64,000 bases of DNA, from positions 1,116,001-1,180,000 of the forward strand of contig NZ_CP021361.1 of assembly GCF_002157145.1 (NCBI RefSeq). Direction: 5' to 3'. Shown piece after piece: positions 63,801 through 64,000 of the stretch. The notes under the pieces were generated by a model that saw only the letters and a list, made by a program, of their open reading frames with translations, ran no database searches and was not told the origin of the DNA. Within the stretch, counting starts at the first letter, position 1. Every line of letters starts with the position of its first letter. The DNA comes from Acidovorax carolinensis. Its GTDB lineage: Bacteria > Pseudomonadota > Gammaproteobacteria > Burkholderiales > Burkholderiaceae_C. Made by a program: the position numbers and the translations under genes.

Positions 63801-64000
63801 TCAGAAAGCTTTGCGTGCGACATGCCCGCCCGGTCGCCAAGGGGCGCACGGGATCAGCAAATTTTGACAACCGCGCGATTCTACGGAGCACTGTAGGCGG
63901 AGGCTGACGGCAGCGTGACGGTGTTATCCCTCGGCAGTGGCTTGTCTGGAAGCTTCCAAAAGCATAGCAATCAGGGTTTCTGCCTAGCGCTGGCGCCCCG
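63801..64000. other. Region upstream of dctQ
   Basis: Two hundred bases to the window edge holding the dctQ promoter region. I see no gene. Confidence 0.4.

Noticed and set aside
1..64000. CRISPR array
   Set aside because: No series of regularly spaced identical repeats was seen; the palindromic repeats are far apart and irregular.

Overview
The window looks like a chromosomal segment of a GC-rich beta-proteobacterium of the Comamonadaceae (Acidovorax, Diaphorobacter or Alicycliphilus-like). Reasons: the hemC-hemD-hemX-hemY order, flhDC, TRAP and Bug (TTT-type) receptors, and a palindromic intergenic repeat seen seven times in the right half. The genus is an inference from gene content and style, not from a marker gene.

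Bases 1 to about 25.5 kb are an accessory catabolic region. It opens with IS630 and IS5 remnants, a methyl-accepting chemotaxis protein and a small DUF4405 membrane protein. Then comes a divergent aromatic meta-cleavage locus around 9.8 kb. Rightward it has a two-subunit Rieske dioxygenase, a C-C hydrolase and a PdxA-type dihydrodiol dehydrogenase. Leftward it has a MarR regulator, a LigB-type extradiol dioxygenase, ferredoxin reductase, Rieske ferredoxin, an ACMSD-type decarboxylase, and mhpD, mhpF and mhpE, ending in a 20-codon stub of a class II aldolase-like gene. Together they could take an aromatic acid to pyruvate and acetyl-CoA; the substrate cannot be read from sequence. An IS1182-family element sits between the ribosome-binding site and the start codon of the first of two Bug receptor genes, and the tail of the PdxA-type gene is duplicated before the second.

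From 17.6 to 25.5 kb lies a phthalate 4,5-dioxygenase pathway: reductase, cis-dihydrodiol dehydrogenase, a MarR regulator, 4,5-dihydroxyphthalate decarboxylase and oxygenase, which yields protocatechuate. It is accompanied by a quinolinate phosphoribosyltransferase, a hemerythrin and a broken Bug receptor gene. The two phthalate transcription units share an operator-like motif.

From 26 to 32.4 kb are remains of a conjugative element: traG, a truncated copG-like gene, a complete IS21-family element, the 3' end of trbI and a DUF2274 gene. The IS appears to have removed the rest of the trb operon. This block abuts a tRNA-Leu(CAA) gene carrying a 237-nt group I intron in its anticodon loop. A second, intronless 5' half of the same tRNA lies 255 bp away, a scar of site-specific integration or rearrangement.

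From 32.4 kb to the end is ordinary core genome: cysM, a Nudix hydrolase, a TusA-like protein, galU, valS, a short-chain dehydrogenase, two yceI genes, cytochrome b561, hemYXDC, ppc, an AI-2E transporter, a FlgO-like lipoprotein, flhCD, a rhodanese, an EamA transporter, a Rieske oxygenase, xseB-ispA-dxs, two tandem TRAP receptors, and dctM-dctQ. hemX and dctM each carry a single-base frameshift in a G/C run, which may be real or a sequencing error.
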